Assembly (NCBI RefSeq): GCF_900220995.1
Contig: NZ_OBQF01000003.1
Span: forward strand, 248,001 to 312,000
Reading direction: 5' to 3'
DNA from: Salinicoccus kekensis
GTDB taxonomy: Bacteria; Bacillota; Bacilli; Staphylococcales; Salinicoccaceae
Length of the DNA stretch: 64,000 nucleotides
A program made the translations under genes and the position numbers. The first letter of the stretch is position 1. Every line of letters starts with the position of its first letter. Shown in pieces: positions 63,758 through 64,000 of the stretch. The notes under the pieces were generated by a model. It was not told the origin of the DNA, did not search any database, and saw only the letters and a program-made list of their open reading frames with translations.

Positions 63758-64000
63758 ATGAGAATTATTGTAGCTGGAGGAGACGGCTTTTGTGGATGGC
63801 CGACTGCACTCTACTTATCTGAAAAGGGTCATGAAGTGACTATAGTGGACAATCTGGTCAGAAGGAAATATGATGAGGAGCTCAATTCCAACTCGGTCAC
63901 GCCGATTGCATCACTGGAAGAGCGTGTTGCTAAATGGAATGAAATCACCGGCAAAGAGATCAAGGTATACGAAGGTGATTTGAATCATTATGATTTCCTG
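63758..64000 (+). CDS. sqdB: UDP-sulfoquinovose synthase (SqdB/SQD1-like), 3' end outside window
   Basis: First 81 codons of an extended SDR/epimerase. The start follows CGGAGGA with 7-nt spacing. The N-terminus MRIIVAGGDGFCGWPTALYL has the GGDG(F/Y)CGW signature specific to sulfoquinovose synthases. It is followed by VDNLVRRKYDEEL and SVTPIASLEERVAKWNEITG, which also match that family and not ordinary UDP-glucose epimerases. The enzyme makes UDP-sulfoquinovose from UDP-glucose and sulfite, the precursor of sulfolipid. The catalytic YxxxK lies beyond the window. Confidence 0.82.
   Translation, partial: MRIIVAGGDGFCGWPTALYLSEKGHEVTIVDNLVRRKYDEELNSNSVTPIASLEERVAKWNEITGKEIKVYEGDLNHYDFL

Overview
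The window looks like a chromosome segment from a moderately GC-rich member of the Staphylococcaceae, most likely Salinicoccus-like (inference). The ribosomal cluster runs secY-adk-infA with no methionine aminopeptidase gene between adk and infA, as in staphylococci and unlike Bacillus. S14 is the short zinc type. The ecfA1-ecfA2-ecfT-truA-rplM-rpsI block follows rplQ as in other Bacillales. Shine-Dalgarno sites are strong (AGGAGG), and GTG or TTG starts are common. Compatible-solute, manganese and peroxide-defence genes fit a halotolerant, aerobic, low-iron lifestyle. No rRNA, tRNA, insertion sequence, prophage or CRISPR array was seen.

Layout. 1-1.2 kb: 3' part of a purine permease. 1.3-15.5 kb: the complete S10-spc-alpha cluster with its promoter and leader. 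15.6-19.9 kb: ECF transporter energizing module, truA, then rplM-rpsI with their own promoter and an L13-type leader. 20-34 kb: single accessory genes, including a nitroreductase, a YefM/YoeB toxin-antitoxin pair with a palindromic operator, a frameshifted NHL-repeat gene, NAT, PPK2, Ohr, a decayed RelBE-type pair, and two related membrane proteins flanking a two-gene cassette of unknown small proteins. 34-42 kb: an Aquifex-type aconitase, an AGCS transporter, ferritin, a 51-bp tandem hairpin-repeat array and catalase. 42.5-45 kb: two tandem tryptophan T-boxes controlling a stand-alone trpE-trpG pair. 45-52 kb: topB and several small genes, an XRE/DUF2975 pair beside a long Fur-like palindrome, a chromate transporter and Dps.

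52.6-57 kb holds a complete manganese system. The order of transcription is mntA (lipoprotein), mntB (ATPase), mntC and mntD (permeases), then mntR. MntD carries an added C-terminal winged-helix domain, and a DtxR/MntR-type palindrome covers the -10 box of the operon. A second tandem array, of 52-bp units, lies just upstream, followed by a BCCT transporter lacking the usual tryptophan box, a hemerythrin-like protein and a second SDR. 60.5-63.6 kb is a kynurenine operon (kynU-kynB-kynA plus an unknown gene) that turns tryptophan into anthranilate. The window ends inside a UDP-sulfoquinovose synthase (SqdB-like) gene with its own promoter and a palindromic candidate operator.

Themes. Tryptophan appears twice, made through T-box-controlled TrpEG and degraded through KynABU; anthranilate is the shared metabolite. 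Iron, manganese and peroxide are handled by ferritin, Dps, catalase, Ohr and MntABCD/MntR. The most unusual structures are the two tandem arrays of about 51-52 bp units, each unit containing a short inverted repeat, in two different intergenic regions.
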